Assembly: GCF_046036945.1 (NCBI RefSeq)
Contig: NZ_JBJQOQ010000023.1
Span: 1-64,000 of the forward strand
Direction: 5' to 3'
Source: Brevibacillus_C sp046036945
GTDB lineage: Bacteria; Bacillota; Bacilli; Brevibacillales; Brevibacillaceae
DNA: 64,000 bases
The notes under the pieces are model-generated. The model was not told the origin of the DNA and ran no database searches. It was given only the letters and a program-made list of their open reading frames with translations. Made by a program: the position numbers and the translations under genes. Shown here piece by piece: positions 41,473 through 51,600 of the stretch (within the stretch, counting starts at the first letter, position 1; every line of letters begins with the position of its first letter).

Positions 41473-42570
41473 ATGAAAAGATTTGTCAGTACCTTGCTTG
41501 TTTTTTCAGTGGCAGCACTTGCGGGATGTGGAGTACCTGCACCTTCCGAACCAGGAAAAGAACAAAAATCTTCGGGAGGAGCCGCCCGGGAAATTACCGT
41601 TGCCGGTAACGGCGGTGTCATCGAGAAGACGATCCGCGACGAGATTGGCCCCAAGTTTACGGAGAAAACAGGAATCAAGGTCAATTACCTGGCCGGTCTG
41701 TCTGGTGAAATTTTATCAAAGGTAGAACTTCAGAAGAATGCGCCGCAAATTGATCTGACTTTGTATGTGCCGCTGGATGTTCAACGGGCATCGCAAAAAG
41801 GCCTGGCCGAAACGTTGGATGATACGATCATCCCTAATATTTCTCAGGTAGATGATCGCTACACTGCTTTTGAGAAAGTCGGGGTCCCCGTGTTTGGGTA
41901 TGTAATCGCCCCTGCTTACAACACGAAATCGTTCGAGGCGAACGGCATCGCCCCGATCGCTTCCTGGAACGACTTGATCCGCCCGGAATACAAGGGCAAA
42001 ACAGCCTATGCCGACATCACGAACGACAACGGATTTACGATTCTGTACAATCTGGCAACGGCAAATGGCGGCAGCCTGGACGATATGGAACCGGGTATCG
42101 CAAAAGCGAAGGAGCTGGCCGCTTACTCCGACACTTTTTATAAGAATTCGACCCAGATTAGACCGGCACTGCAGCAGGGGGCAGCCGACGTCACTGTGAT
42201 GTCCAGTGCGGATATCGCTCAGGTAGCTGTTTCCGGCGTGCCGTTGAAACTCGTCATTCCCAAAGAGGGAGCTCCGATGCAGGCGATGAACGCAACGGTT
42301 GTAAAAAACACGCCGCGAAAGAGTGAAGCGGAGGAATTTCTCAATTACCTGCTGAGCGAAGAGGCTCAGCTCCAGGTTGCCGAAAGCGGTTTTTACTCCG
42401 TGTTGAAGGGAGCAAAAGTTCCGGAGAAATACGCATCTGTCACCAGCCTGAACGAGAGTGATCCCCTGTTTAAACCCGACTTTGCGAAGCTGTCCGAAAT
42501 CCGCGCAGCGATGACGGACCGTTGGGCCAAAGAAGTGACGCCAGAGCTCGGGAAGAAGGTCAAACCGTAA
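41473..42570 (+). CDS. Substrate-binding lipoprotein of an ABC importer (Fbp/PotD type)
   Basis: The 365-residue protein has a lipoprotein signal (MKRFVSTLLVFSVAALAGCG; Cys at about 19). The body has ITVAGNGGVIEKTIRDEIGPKFTEKTGI, FGYVIAPAYNTKSF and EAEEFLNYLLSEEAQLQV, as in the family that binds iron or polyamines. The ATPase and permease genes follow in the same direction. Absence of the Tyr pair of Fbp-type iron binders suggests an organic ligand, perhaps the N-acyl or amide substrate of the M20 enzyme, but this is inference. Confidence 0.87.
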   Translation: MKRFVSTLLVFSVAALAGCGVPAPSEPGKEQKSSGGAAREITVAGNGGVIEKTIRDEIGPKFTEKTGIKVNYLAGLSGEILSKVELQKNAPQIDLTLYVPLDVQRASQKGLAETLDDTIIPNISQVDDRYTAFEKVGVPVFGYVIAPAYNTKSFEANGIAPIASWNDLIRPEYKGKTAYADITNDNGFTILYNLATANGGSLDDMEPGIAKAKELAAYSDTFYKNSTQIRPALQQGAADVTVMSSADIAQVAVSGVPLKLVIPKEGAPMQAMNATVVKNTPRKSEAEEFLNYLLSEEAQLQVAESGFYSVLKGAKVPEKYASVTSLNESDPLFKPDFAKLSEIRAAMTDRWAKEVTPELGKKVKP

Positions 42571-42614
42571 CATTCCTCGTTAAAAACGATTTGCGAAAGG
42601 GAGGTTCGTGTCAT

Positions 42615-43733
42615 TTGGCTCCTACACATAATGAAACGGTCAGCATGCCAGATGTAGAGATTCGCGGGGCTTATAAAAAATTTGGTTCGAATGTAGTTCT
42701 CAACGGCATCGACCTCGATATCCAGCAAGGTGAGCTGCTCACGTTGCTGGGCCCTTCGGGGTGCGGCAAAACCACAACCTTAAACGTGATCGCAGGATTT
42801 CTCGATATCGATCAGGGCGAAGTCTACATCAAAGGAAAGAAGATGAACAAGGTGCCTCCCTATAAGCGGGATTTAGGCATGGTCTTTCAAACCTATTCGC
42901 TCTTTCCCCACATGACCGTCTATGAAAATCTCAATTTCGGACTTTCCCTGCACAAGGTAGAAAAAGCGGAGCGGAAGCGGCGGATCGCCTATGCCATGGA
43001 ATTGGTTAAAATGGTTGGACTGGAAGGGCGCTACCCGCGAGAGATGTCGGGAGGACAGCGGCAGCGAGTCGCGATCGCACGCGCACTTGTCGTCCAGCCC
43101 AAATTGCTCCTCCTGGATGAGCCGCTGAGCAATCTCGATGCAAAATTGCGCCATGAACTGCGGATCGAAATCAAACGCCTGCAAAAAGAACTGGGCGTGA
43201 CCACGATCTTCGTCACGCATGACCAAGAGGAAGCGCTCTCTCTATCTGATCGCATCGTCGTGATGAACAAGGGAAACATCGAGCAAATCGGCACTCCCGG
43301 CGAAATCTATCAGCATCCAAAAACGGAATTCGTCTTCCACTTTATTGGGAAATCAACTCGTATGGATGGGGTAGTCAAGTCCATCGATCGCCAGTCTATC
43401 CAAGTTCAAACCCAAACGGGCTTGCAAGTTTCAGCCGATCCCAACAACATCATGGGTGAAGACCGCCGCCTGCAGGCAGGGGATGAGGTAAAACTGTACA
43501 TCCGACCGGAAAAAATCAGCCTGCACATGGCAGCAGATCAGCCGAGTCTTGACAACGCTCACAAGGGAATGATTACACAAATGAATTATTTGGGCTCGGC
43601 GTGGGAAGTCGAAGTTTCGCTATCAGGGGAGGCGATCCAGTCACTATGCCCCGCGGTTAATCCTGCGTGGTCGGTTGGAAGCGAGGTGTATGCGGGATGG
43701 CAATCGCCAGACATGATGTTGATCAAGAAGTGA
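42615..43733 (+). CDS. ABC importer ATPase (PotA-like)
   Basis: The 372-residue ATPase has GPSGCGKTT, the Q-loop VFQTYSLFPHM, MSGGQRQRVAIARALV, LLLDEPLSNLD and a TOBE part (EVKLYIRPEKISL). TTG 42615, nine bases after GGAGGT, is taken as start because the long upstream frame overlaps the preceding gene. It shares the operon with the binding protein at 41473 and the two permeases. The family couples ATP hydrolysis to uptake through the following membrane subunits. Confidence 0.9.
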   Translation: MAPTHNETVSMPDVEIRGAYKKFGSNVVLNGIDLDIQQGELLTLLGPSGCGKTTTLNVIAGFLDIDQGEVYIKGKKMNKVPPYKRDLGMVFQTYSLFPHMTVYENLNFGLSLHKVEKAERKRRIAYAMELVKMVGLEGRYPREMSGGQRQRVAIARALVVQPKLLLLDEPLSNLDAKLRHELRIEIKRLQKELGVTTIFVTHDQEEALSLSDRIVVMNKGNIEQIGTPGEIYQHPKTEFVFHFIGKSTRMDGVVKSIDRQSIQVQTQTGLQVSADPNNIMGEDRRLQAGDEVKLYIRPEKISLHMAADQPSLDNAHKGMITQMNYLGSAWEVEVSLSGEAIQSLCPAVNPAWSVGSEVYAGWQSPDMMLIKK

Positions 43734-44650
43734 CGCCACTTGTGCAGCAGTCGCCCAATCTGGACGAGCAGCCTGCGCCGGCGCGCAGAAAGTGGCTCAA
43801 GCACCTGCCGGCCCTTCTGCTCCTGTCGCCACTGCTTCTGTTTATTGTCGGATTTTTCGTCGTCCCGATGCTGTATATCTTGTATTTAAGCTTTATCGAC
43901 ACAGATGGGTTGGATACAGCGGGTGCCGTTTACAGTTTGCAAAATTACATCCAGTTTTTTACAGATACATACTACTTGTCTTCGCTGTGGTTGACGATCA
44001 AAATCAGCCTGTATACGGTGGTCGTCTGCTTGTTGCTCGGTTATCCTGTCGCTTTGACGATGGCCAAATGTTCCCCTCGCATACGAGGTTACATCGCGCT
44101 TATTGTCGCTTCACCCTTGTTGGTCAGTATCATCGTGCGAAATTTTGGATGGTTTTTGCTGCTGCTGCCAAACGGAGTCGTCAACACGCTGCTCGTCTCC
44201 CTGGACCTCATCAGCTCTCCGATCAAGTTTCTCTTCTCACAGACAGGGGTTGTGATCGGGTTGTCCAATGCCTATTTGCCGTTTATGATCCTGTCGATCG
44301 CGACGAGCTTGTACAATATCGATCCATCGCTTGAAAAGGCCGGGGCGATCTTGGGTGCCGGGCCGATCCGTTCGTTTTTGTCGATTACGTTTCCCCTTAC
44401 GCTGCCGGGGATTGTCTCGGGAACGGTCCTTGTCTTCAGCTTATCCATGAGCGCTTACGTCACGCCAGCCTTAATGGGCGGGGCAAACGTACCGATGCTG
44501 CCCGTGGTTGCCTATGACCAGATCCTCAACCTGCTTCGGTGGACGTACGGTTCGGCCATCTCTTACGTCCTGCTCGCTATCACAATGGTGCTTGTTACGA
44601 TCTTTACCCGCTTGATGGAGACCGGACGTTTCAAGGAGGTGTTCCGTTAA
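43697..44650 (+). CDS. ABC importer permease (PotB-like)
   Basis: The 317-residue permease has a polar N-terminal tail of 34 residues before the first helix, which is longer than usual. The EAA loop is SLEKAGAILGAGPIRSFLSITFPLTLPGIVSG. ATG 43697 lies inside the end of the ATPase gene (overlap of 37 bases) behind GAGGTG. Six helices are predicted. It pairs with the following permease. Confidence 0.88.
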   Translation: MAIARHDVDQEVTPLVQQSPNLDEQPAPARRKWLKHLPALLLLSPLLLFIVGFFVVPMLYILYLSFIDTDGLDTAGAVYSLQNYIQFFTDTYYLSSLWLTIKISLYTVVVCLLLGYPVALTMAKCSPRIRGYIALIVASPLLVSIIVRNFGWFLLLLPNGVVNTLLVSLDLISSPIKFLFSQTGVVIGLSNAYLPFMILSIATSLYNIDPSLEKAGAILGAGPIRSFLSITFPLTLPGIVSGTVLVFSLSMSAYVTPALMGGANVPMLPVVAYDQILNLLRWTYGSAISYVLLAITMVLVTIFTRLMETGRFKEVFR

Positions 44651-45445
44651 ATGCGAGTGCTGGGAAAATTGAGATTGTTGGTAACCGTTCTATCCTTGCT
44701 CTACATCCTGATCCCGATACTCGTCACGATTCCGGCCTCTTTTACTGCGGAGAGTTATCCGAGTTTTCCGCCTAAGGGATTTTCGCTGGAGTGGTATGTC
44801 AAGCTGCTTGACCGGCCTGAATTTATCAGCGCTTTTTGGGTGAGTGTCAAATTCGGCTTGTTGACGGCGCTCTTCTCTGTGGTGTTAGGGACATTGGCTT
44901 CTGTTGCGCTGGCCAAATACGAGCTGCCCGGAAAGTCGTACCTGATCTCATTTCTGACCGCGCCGCTGACGGTACCGCAGATCGTACTTGGCGTAGCCCT
45001 GTTGATCTACCTCACACCTGTGGCGCTGGCCGGGACGTCTACGGGCTTGTTAATCGCTCACATTACGATTAGCGTTCCTTACGTCATGCGGTTTGTCCTG
45101 ACCGGATTGAGCGGCTTTGATTACACGCTGGAGCGAGCGGGCATGATCCTCGGCGCCAATCCGCTGCAAGTATTTTGGCGGATCACCATGCCGCTGATCC
45201 GGCCGGCGATCCTGTCCGGTGCGCTGTTTTCCTTTTTGACCTCGTTTGACAATGTGACGGTATCGCTGTTTATGGTCTCGACGGGGATGCGCACCTTGCC
45301 GATCGAACTTTTCTCGCACATGCAAGACGCGTATGATCCACTCGTGGCTTCCGTATCCAGCGTAGTGATTTTTATCTCGGTCATCATCATACTCATCCTG
45401 GAGAAAATCCACGGGGTAGGGCGTTTGTTTGGCAGCTCGCAGTAA
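44651..45445 (+). CDS. ABC importer permease (PotC-like)
   Basis: The 264-residue permease has six predicted helices and the EAA loop TLERAGMILGANPLQVFWRITMPLIRPAILSG, with the typical PotC phrase LTSFDNVTVSLFMVS. It starts directly after the stop of the preceding permease, so the two are translationally linked. It completes the ABC importer (binding protein, ATPase, two permeases). Confidence 0.88.
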   Translation: MRVLGKLRLLVTVLSLLYILIPILVTIPASFTAESYPSFPPKGFSLEWYVKLLDRPEFISAFWVSVKFGLLTALFSVVLGTLASVALAKYELPGKSYLISFLTAPLTVPQIVLGVALLIYLTPVALAGTSTGLLIAHITISVPYVMRFVLTGLSGFDYTLERAGMILGANPLQVFWRITMPLIRPAILSGALFSFLTSFDNVTVSLFMVSTGMRTLPIELFSHMQDAYDPLVASVSSVVIFISVIIILILEKIHGVGRLFGSSQ

Positions 45446-45514
45446 TAAAGCGGGTAACGCAAGGAACATCGCATACAACCAAAACAAAGCATAGAGCAAA
45501 AAGAGGTGGTAGAC

Positions 45515-46852
45515 ATGTCGAATCACTCAGATAACCTTAGCATCGCCCTCACTGGTGACAGCATTATTGCCCGCCGCATCTCTGTCTACAACGACGAGCC
45601 GACAAAAAAGCTGGTCCGGCTGATCAAAGAATCGGACGTGGCGTTTACCAATTTGGAAGTTCTGCCCAACGATTTTATCGGCCACCCGGCAGCCCGCAGT
45701 GACGGAGCTCACTTTGCAGCCCACTCTTGGGTGCTCGATGAGCTCATGGACATGGGATTTGGGCTGTATTCCTGTGCCAATAACCATGCGCTGGATTACG
45801 GCGTGGAGGGCCTGCTTACGACAATCGGCGAACTGGAGCGCAGAAAATTGGCGTATGCAGGGGTAGGAAGGAGTCTCACGGAAGCCCGCATGCCAGTGTA
45901 CTACGATACCGACGCAGGCACGATTGCCATGCTGTCCTGCGCCTCTACCTTTTTTGAAGAACAGTCTGCGGGAGAGCAGCGACCTGATGTCCAAGGCCGT
46001 CCGGGAATCAATCCGCTGCGTTTCGAGACCATTTATGAGGTCACAGCAGACCAGCTGGAAGTCTTAAAAAAGATCGCGCTGGACTTAGGGCTGGAAAGCC
46101 AGCGTCAGGAGTTCGTCCGGCTTGGATTTGCCTCGGATCCGCAGGACCCTGCTATCCTGCCGCTGTCCGATACGAATCTGCGCGTAGCGGGCACGCTAAA
46201 TGCCAACTTCCGCGCCGCTGATACCCCCGCCATCAGAACGGAGCCCAACAAACAGGATCAGGAAGAAATTTGCAAATGGGTCAGGGAAGCCAAGTCGAGA
46301 GCGGACATCGTGATCGTCAGCCTGCACGCGCACGAACAGGGCAAGACGAGGGAGCATCCGGCCGAATTTATTCGCAGCTTTGCCCGCCGGATCGTCGATG
46401 AGGGGGCAGACATCGTCGTGGGACACGGTCCGCACTTGCTCCGCGGCATGGAGATGTACAGCGGGAGGCCGATCTTCTACAGTCTGGGCAATTTCATCGG
46501 CCAAAATGAGCTGGTTTACAAGCTTCCCAACGATTCGTACAAGCGGTTCAACATCGATCCGACTCTGACGCCGAGTGAAGTATTCCGGCTGCGCAGCCAG
46601 GACGGGAAGAAAGGGTTTCCCGGAGACAAGCTCTACTGGCAGACTGTGATGCCGATCTGCCGCTTTCAGGCGGGGAAACTGCGTGAAATCAAGATTGTGC
46701 CGGTCGCATTGACGAAGGGAGATGCACCCTACAAACGAGGCAGACCCTATGCGGCCATGGGCACCCAGGCAGAGGATATTATCGGCAAATTCGGCCAACT
46801 CTCCATGGAGTACGGGATTGAGATTGACCAAGAGGGAAACGTAAAACTATAA
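45515..46852 (+). CDS. CapA-like metallophosphoesterase-fold protein
   Basis: The 445-residue protein has the CapA/poly-gamma-glutamate cyclic fold: ALTGDSIIARR, SDVAFTNLEVLP, CANNHALDYGVEGLLTTI, VIVSLHAHEQGKTREHPAEF, GADIVVGHGPHLLRG, IFYSLGNFIG. Unlike membrane-bound PGA synthases it shows no signal peptide or membrane segment, so it may act in the cytoplasm, possibly on a polymer or a phosphoester. ATG 45515 follows AAAGAGGTGG. It is the last gene of the M20/ABC operon and is followed by a terminator. Confidence 0.84.
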   Translation: MSNHSDNLSIALTGDSIIARRISVYNDEPTKKLVRLIKESDVAFTNLEVLPNDFIGHPAARSDGAHFAAHSWVLDELMDMGFGLYSCANNHALDYGVEGLLTTIGELERRKLAYAGVGRSLTEARMPVYYDTDAGTIAMLSCASTFFEEQSAGEQRPDVQGRPGINPLRFETIYEVTADQLEVLKKIALDLGLESQRQEFVRLGFASDPQDPAILPLSDTNLRVAGTLNANFRAADTPAIRTEPNKQDQEEICKWVREAKSRADIVIVSLHAHEQGKTREHPAEFIRSFARRIVDEGADIVVGHGPHLLRGMEMYSGRPIFYSLGNFIGQNELVYKLPNDSYKRFNIDPTLTPSEVFRLRSQDGKKGFPGDKLYWQTVMPICRFQAGKLREIKIVPVALTKGDAPYKRGRPYAAMGTQAEDIIGKFGQLSMEYGIEIDQEGNVKL

Positions 46853-46862
46853 ACGCACAGAA

Positions 46863-46895
46863 AAAGCCGGTATCGAGAGCATAGATACCGGCTTT
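46863..46895. terminator. Bidirectional terminator between CapA-like and MATE genes
   Basis: AAAGCCGGTATC pairs with GATACCGGCTTT around nine bases, with A runs on one side and T-rich sequence on the other. It can end the plus transcript from the CapA-like gene and the minus transcript of the MATE gene. Confidence 0.85.
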
Positions 46896-46904
46896 CCCAT
46901 GTTT

Positions 46905-48314
46905 TTAGTTGACGAGGCGGACAATTCGCTTTTTCTTCCACGAGAAGCGGTAGTACGCATACTGCAGGGCAAAACTGACGATGAAAGCCGCTGGATACCC
47001 CATCCAGATCCCCTTGATGCCAAGGCTGCTGTAATGGGAGAGGAGGTAGGCGACAGGAACTTCTACGCCCCAAATCGCGATAACTCCAAACAACATCGGC
47101 CACAGCACAGTGCCGCTCGCCCGCATGGTAGCGGCCATGATTTGGGCATGGCCAAAAATCAAGTAACTCCACAGCGTGATCATAAGCAGGCTGTGTGCGA
47201 TGCCAAGCGTATTTTCACTCGTCAGGAACAGGGATAGAATCCCTTTTGAGAACACGTAGACCAGCAGGACAAAGATGCCGCCGATGATATAGTTGAGCAC
47301 GACACCTGAGCGGATCACTTGCTTGAGCCTGTCAAGCTGACCTGCCCCGATGGATTGCGCGGCAAAGACGGAGACCGTGATACTGAGGCTGATCGCCGGC
47401 ATCTGCACGTAACTGGCCACCTGGTTTACCGCCCCGTATGCCGCCGTCGCATCGGAGCCGTAGCTGTTGACAAAAGAGATCACGGCGATTTCCGACAGGG
47501 ATACGAGGATCATGCTGACACTGGATGGGATGCCGAGACGAAGCAGCAGCTTTAATAATCCTCCATCCATTTTCAGATGTCTCCAGACGGAGGCATCGAA
47601 TTGCAGCGTATGCTTCACCTTGCGCAGGTAGATCAGCATCAGCACGAAGGTGATTACGTTTGAAAACACGGATGCGTACGCCGCCCCGTAGACACCCAGC
47701 TTCGGCAGACCCAACCAGCCAAAGATCAGCAGCGGCAAAAACGCGATATTGAGCACCGTGCTGACAACAAGCGTGTAAAACGGGGTCTTGGAATCGCCTG
47801 TACCGCGCAAAAATGTGGTGTAGACCAAATACAAAAACATGACCGGCAAGGACCAGAACAAGATGCGCGCATAGTGGACGCTGACGTCAATGATGTTATC
47901 AGGCGTTCCAATCAGGCGGAGCACATCCCAGGTGAAAATGCCGCCGACGATGGCCAGAAAGAGTCCAATCAAAAAGGTAAACGTAAGCGTCGTTCCGATT
48001 ATCTCTTTCAAACGTTCCTGATTGCCCGCCCCATACGCCTGGCCGATTAGGATCGAACTGCCGGAACCGATGCCGATCGCAAAGGAAACGAGCAGAAAGA
48101 AAAGCGGGAAGAAGGCTGATAAGGCCGCCAAGGCATCTACGCCAAGCGAGCGGCCGACAAAGATGCTCCCGACCAGTTGCCCGATCGATTGCAGGGCATT
48201 GCTGAGCAGCAAGGGGATCAAAAACAGCAGCATCGTCCGCCACATGGGCCGGCTGCCTAATCGCTCACTCTGCGAATTCACGCCATCATTGTTTATCTGT
48301 TTGGATGAGTTCAA
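46905..48314 (-). CDS. MATE-family multidrug exporter
   Basis: The 469-residue protein has twelve predicted helices, with the NorM-type pattern GQLVGSIFVGRSLGVDALAALSAFFPLFFLL and the conserved GSGSSILIGQAYGAG of the N-lobe (VNQVASYVQMPAISLSITVSVFAAQSIGAGQLDRLKQVI in the C-lobe). It is probably driven by sodium or protons and exports cationic drugs. The start ATG 48314 has only a weak upstream purine run. It is divergent from the SNF2 helicase gene. The 370-base gap holds an inverted repeat at 48402-48421. Confidence 0.87.
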   Translation of the reverse strand: MNSSKQINNDGVNSQSERLGSRPMWRTMLLFLIPLLLSNALQSIGQLVGSIFVGRSLGVDALAALSAFFPLFFLLVSFAIGIGSGSSILIGQAYGAGNQERLKEIIGTTLTFTFLIGLFLAIVGGIFTWDVLRLIGTPDNIIDVSVHYARILFWSLPVMFLYLVYTTFLRGTGDSKTPFYTLVVSTVLNIAFLPLLIFGWLGLPKLGVYGAAYASVFSNVITFVLMLIYLRKVKHTLQFDASVWRHLKMDGGLLKLLLRLGIPSSVSMILVSLSEIAVISFVNSYGSDATAAYGAVNQVASYVQMPAISLSITVSVFAAQSIGAGQLDRLKQVIRSGVVLNYIIGGIFVLLVYVFSKGILSLFLTSENTLGIAHSLLMITLWSYLIFGHAQIMAATMRASGTVLWPMLFGVIAIWGVEVPVAYLLSHYSSLGIKGIWMGYPAAFIVSFALQYAYYRFSWKKKRIVRLVN

Positions 48315-48401
48315 ATTCCATTTCTCCTTTTCAAGCGAATGCCTTTAGCAGGGTGTTCGTCAAATAGGTTACATTTTCACAAAACAAACACATCCCCTTT
48401 T

Positions 48402-48421
48402 TGTCTAGATCACAATAGACA
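48402..48421. promoter_or_regulatory. Inverted repeat in the MATE/SNF2 intergenic gap
   Basis: TGTCTA and TAGACA flank eight bases, and further GTCTA and TAGAC copies occur at 48433-48438 and 48466-48471. This may be an operator for the MATE gene. Apart from this, nothing convincing was found in 48315-48683. Confidence 0.3.
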
Positions 48422-48683
48422 TTTTACTGTTTGGTCTAACAAAATTCAAGTTTTTCTTTGCGCGTTAGACAGTCGACACAACCCCCTGTCAATTATGACG
48501 GAGGAAGTAGGCAATAGGTTTCCAAAAACTGTATCAAAAATAAACAAGCAACTGTATTTCTTTCCTGTATGCTTCAGATGGTTGCTTCTGTTGCGGCGGT
48601 TGTTTTATCATTTTCAGGTAGTCAGTTCGATGAAGCGGTCCTTTTTGCGGCAGCACATTTGATATCAAAGGACGGATCAAAAA

Positions 48684-51600
48684 ATGAACGTTCAGTTGAA
48701 CCATCGGATCATTAAGTCACTGTGCGGCCACACTTCCGATCAAAGAGGCAAGACACACTACAGAGCAGGAAAGGTAACCCTCACGTACTTTGATCCAGAC
48801 ATGAATGTCTATGAAGCCGCGGTCAAGGGCGCCAGTGTCAGCTATGAGGTTCGCATCGAAATCCATCGCAGCGGGGAAGTGGAGGCGGAGTGCACCTGCC
48901 CGGCTCTTCATTCATATGACAATTACTGCCAGCATATCGCCGCGGTGCTGCACTGTCTTCTTGACAGGCAGCACAGTGACAGCTTGCCGCCGATACGTAC
49001 CGTTCCCTCAAAGCTTGGCGTAAGCGGTGATGCCTTGGCAGGGGACAGGCAGCTGACCGCCAACGTGCTGGGACTGTTCAATGAACGGCCGCAGCGCCCC
49101 GGCAGCAGCCGCAGCCGCTTTGACACGAGGGCACTCCTCGATGTGGAGTTTACGCTCAGCCCTTATCCCTACGGCCATGGAAAGTATATGTTTGGCGTCG
49201 AGATAAAGACCGGACCCAAACGTTTGTACATCGTAAAGAACATCCGGGAGTTTCTCGAACGGATCGACCGGCGGGAGTCCGTCGTATTTTCCCGGCATTT
49301 TACTTATGATCCTGGGCTGCACTGCTTTCAAAGCGAAAATGATGCCCTTATCCGGCAGTTCATCCAAATCTGCCGCTACGAAAAGATGTACATGGAAACA
49401 TCTAACACCTACCCCGTTCAGACAAAAAATAGGGGGGAGCAGCGAATTCTCCCAATCCCCCCTTTTGCATGGGAAAAGCTTCTGCCCTTGCTCACTGCAG
49501 CTCCGGCGGTACGGCTGGTCCAGGGGGAGAGTGTCTTCGAAGGAATCCGTCTATCCGACGAACCGGTTCCGCTCCACTTTGCATTTGACGAAGCCCAGGC
49601 GACCGGCTATCGATTAGACGTCCAAGGCCTGGAGCAGCTTACAGTGATGGAGTCGTACGGTATGGTGCTGATCGACGGGAAGCTGGTAAAGCTGCCAGTC
49701 GATCAGTGCAAGCGCCTCTCAGAGCTGAAGCGCATGCTGGAGGCGTATCGCACCAATCACGTTCTGGTTGCACCGGAGCAAATGGAACCTTTTATGGTGA
49801 ATGTCATTCCCGGCCTGATGAAGCTGGGCCGGGTCAGCATCGCCCGGAGTGTTTCTGAGCGTGTCGTGCAAACACAGCTGAAGGCCAGGCTGTATCTGGA
49901 CCGGGTGAAGGACCGGCTGCTTGCCGGGCTGGAGTTTCAGTACGGTGATATCGTCATCAATCCGCTGGAGGGGGACGAGCAGAAGCGGGGTACCGACCGG
50001 ATTCTGCTGCGGGACGGGGATCAGGAGCGCAGAATCCTGGAGCTGATGGAGCAAAGCGCTTTTACCCAAACGGAGAGCGGATACTTCCTGAATGACGAGG
50101 AAGCAGAGTACGATTTTCTCTATCATATCGTCCCGCAGTTGGAGAAATGGGTAAAAGTGTACGCTACCTCGTCAGTGAAAGCCAGACTTCACACGGGACA
50201 TGCCCCAGTCAAGGTGAGAGCGAACGTGGATGAGCGGACCAACTGGCTGGAATTGCGGTTCGATCTGGACGGGATTCCCGAGTCCCACATCCGCAGCTTG
50301 CTGAAGTCGCTCGAAGAGAAGCGCAGATACTACCGTCTGCCCAACGGGGCGCTGCTTCCCCTGGAGAGTCAGCCTTTTCAGGAGATCAGCCGCTTTATGG
50401 GAGATCTGGGCATCCGGGCAGGGGACGTAAAGGGAGCGGAGATCCGCCTTCCGGCTGCCCGCGCGCTTCATTTCATTGATACGAAGAGACAGGGAACCGG
50501 TGTAGAGCTGGGGAAAGCGCTGCGCCGTCTGCTGGAACATATGAGGAATCCGGATCATCTGGAATTTGCCCTGCCCGATCAGCTTGCTCCTGTGCTTCGC
50601 GATTACCAGAAGTACGGCTTCCAGTGGATGAAGACGCTGGCCCGCTACCGTTTTGGCGGCATTTTGGCTGACGATATGGGCCTGGGCAAGACGCTGCAGA
50701 GCATTGCCTTTATCGTCTCCGTGCTGCCCGAGATCAGAGAGCGGAAACAGCCCGTGCTGGTCGTCTCGCCCGCTTCCGTCACGTACAACTGGCGCAATGA
50801 ACTGAAGAAATTCGCCCCGCAGATTCGGGCGGTCATCGCCGACGGCAGCAGAGCGGAACGCATCCATGCTTTGCAGGATGAGTTTCCGGCCGATGTCATC
50901 ATCACCTCCTATCCGCTGCTGCGCAGGGACATCCAGCTGTACGCCAAGCGATCATTCCACACGCTGATCCTGGATGAGGCCCAGGCTTTCAAGAACCATG
51001 CCACGCAGACCGCGCAGGCAGTAAAAATGCTGCAGGCCGAGAACCGCTTTGCCCTTACCGGAACTCCGGTAGAGAACGCCCTGGAGGAGCTCTGGTCCAT
51101 CTTTGACGCCGTGTTCCCTGATTTGTTCGGGGGCAGAAAAGCATTTCATAACTTGTCCCGGGAGGCCGTAGCAGGGCGCGTCCGTCCGTTTCTCTTACGA
51201 CGGTTGAAGACCGAAGTAGCAGGGGAGCTGCCGGATAAGATCGAGTCTTTACAGGCCTCAGAGCTGCTTCCCGACCAGAAAAAACTCTACGTGGCTTATC
51301 TGGCAAAGCTTCAGCAGGAAACACTCAAGCACTTGAATGAAGACAGCTTTCAGGAAAACCGGATCAAAATACTGGCCGGCCTGACCCGGCTCCGGCAGTT
51401 GTGCTGCCACCCTGCCCTGTTTGTTGAAGGATATACAGGCGGCTCGGCCAAGTTTGAACAGTTGCTGGATATTCTGGAGGACTGCCGAAGCGCAGGGAAG
51501 CGTCCATTGGTGTTCTCGCAATTTACCGAAATGCTGGGTCTGATCAAGCGGGAGCTGGGCTATCGGGGAGTTCCGTTTTTCTACCTGGACGGCAGTACTC

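Noticed and set aside
48339..48662. Plus-strand frame of 107 residues between MATE and SNF2 genes
   Set aside because: No ribosome site, no family, composition like non-coding sequence.
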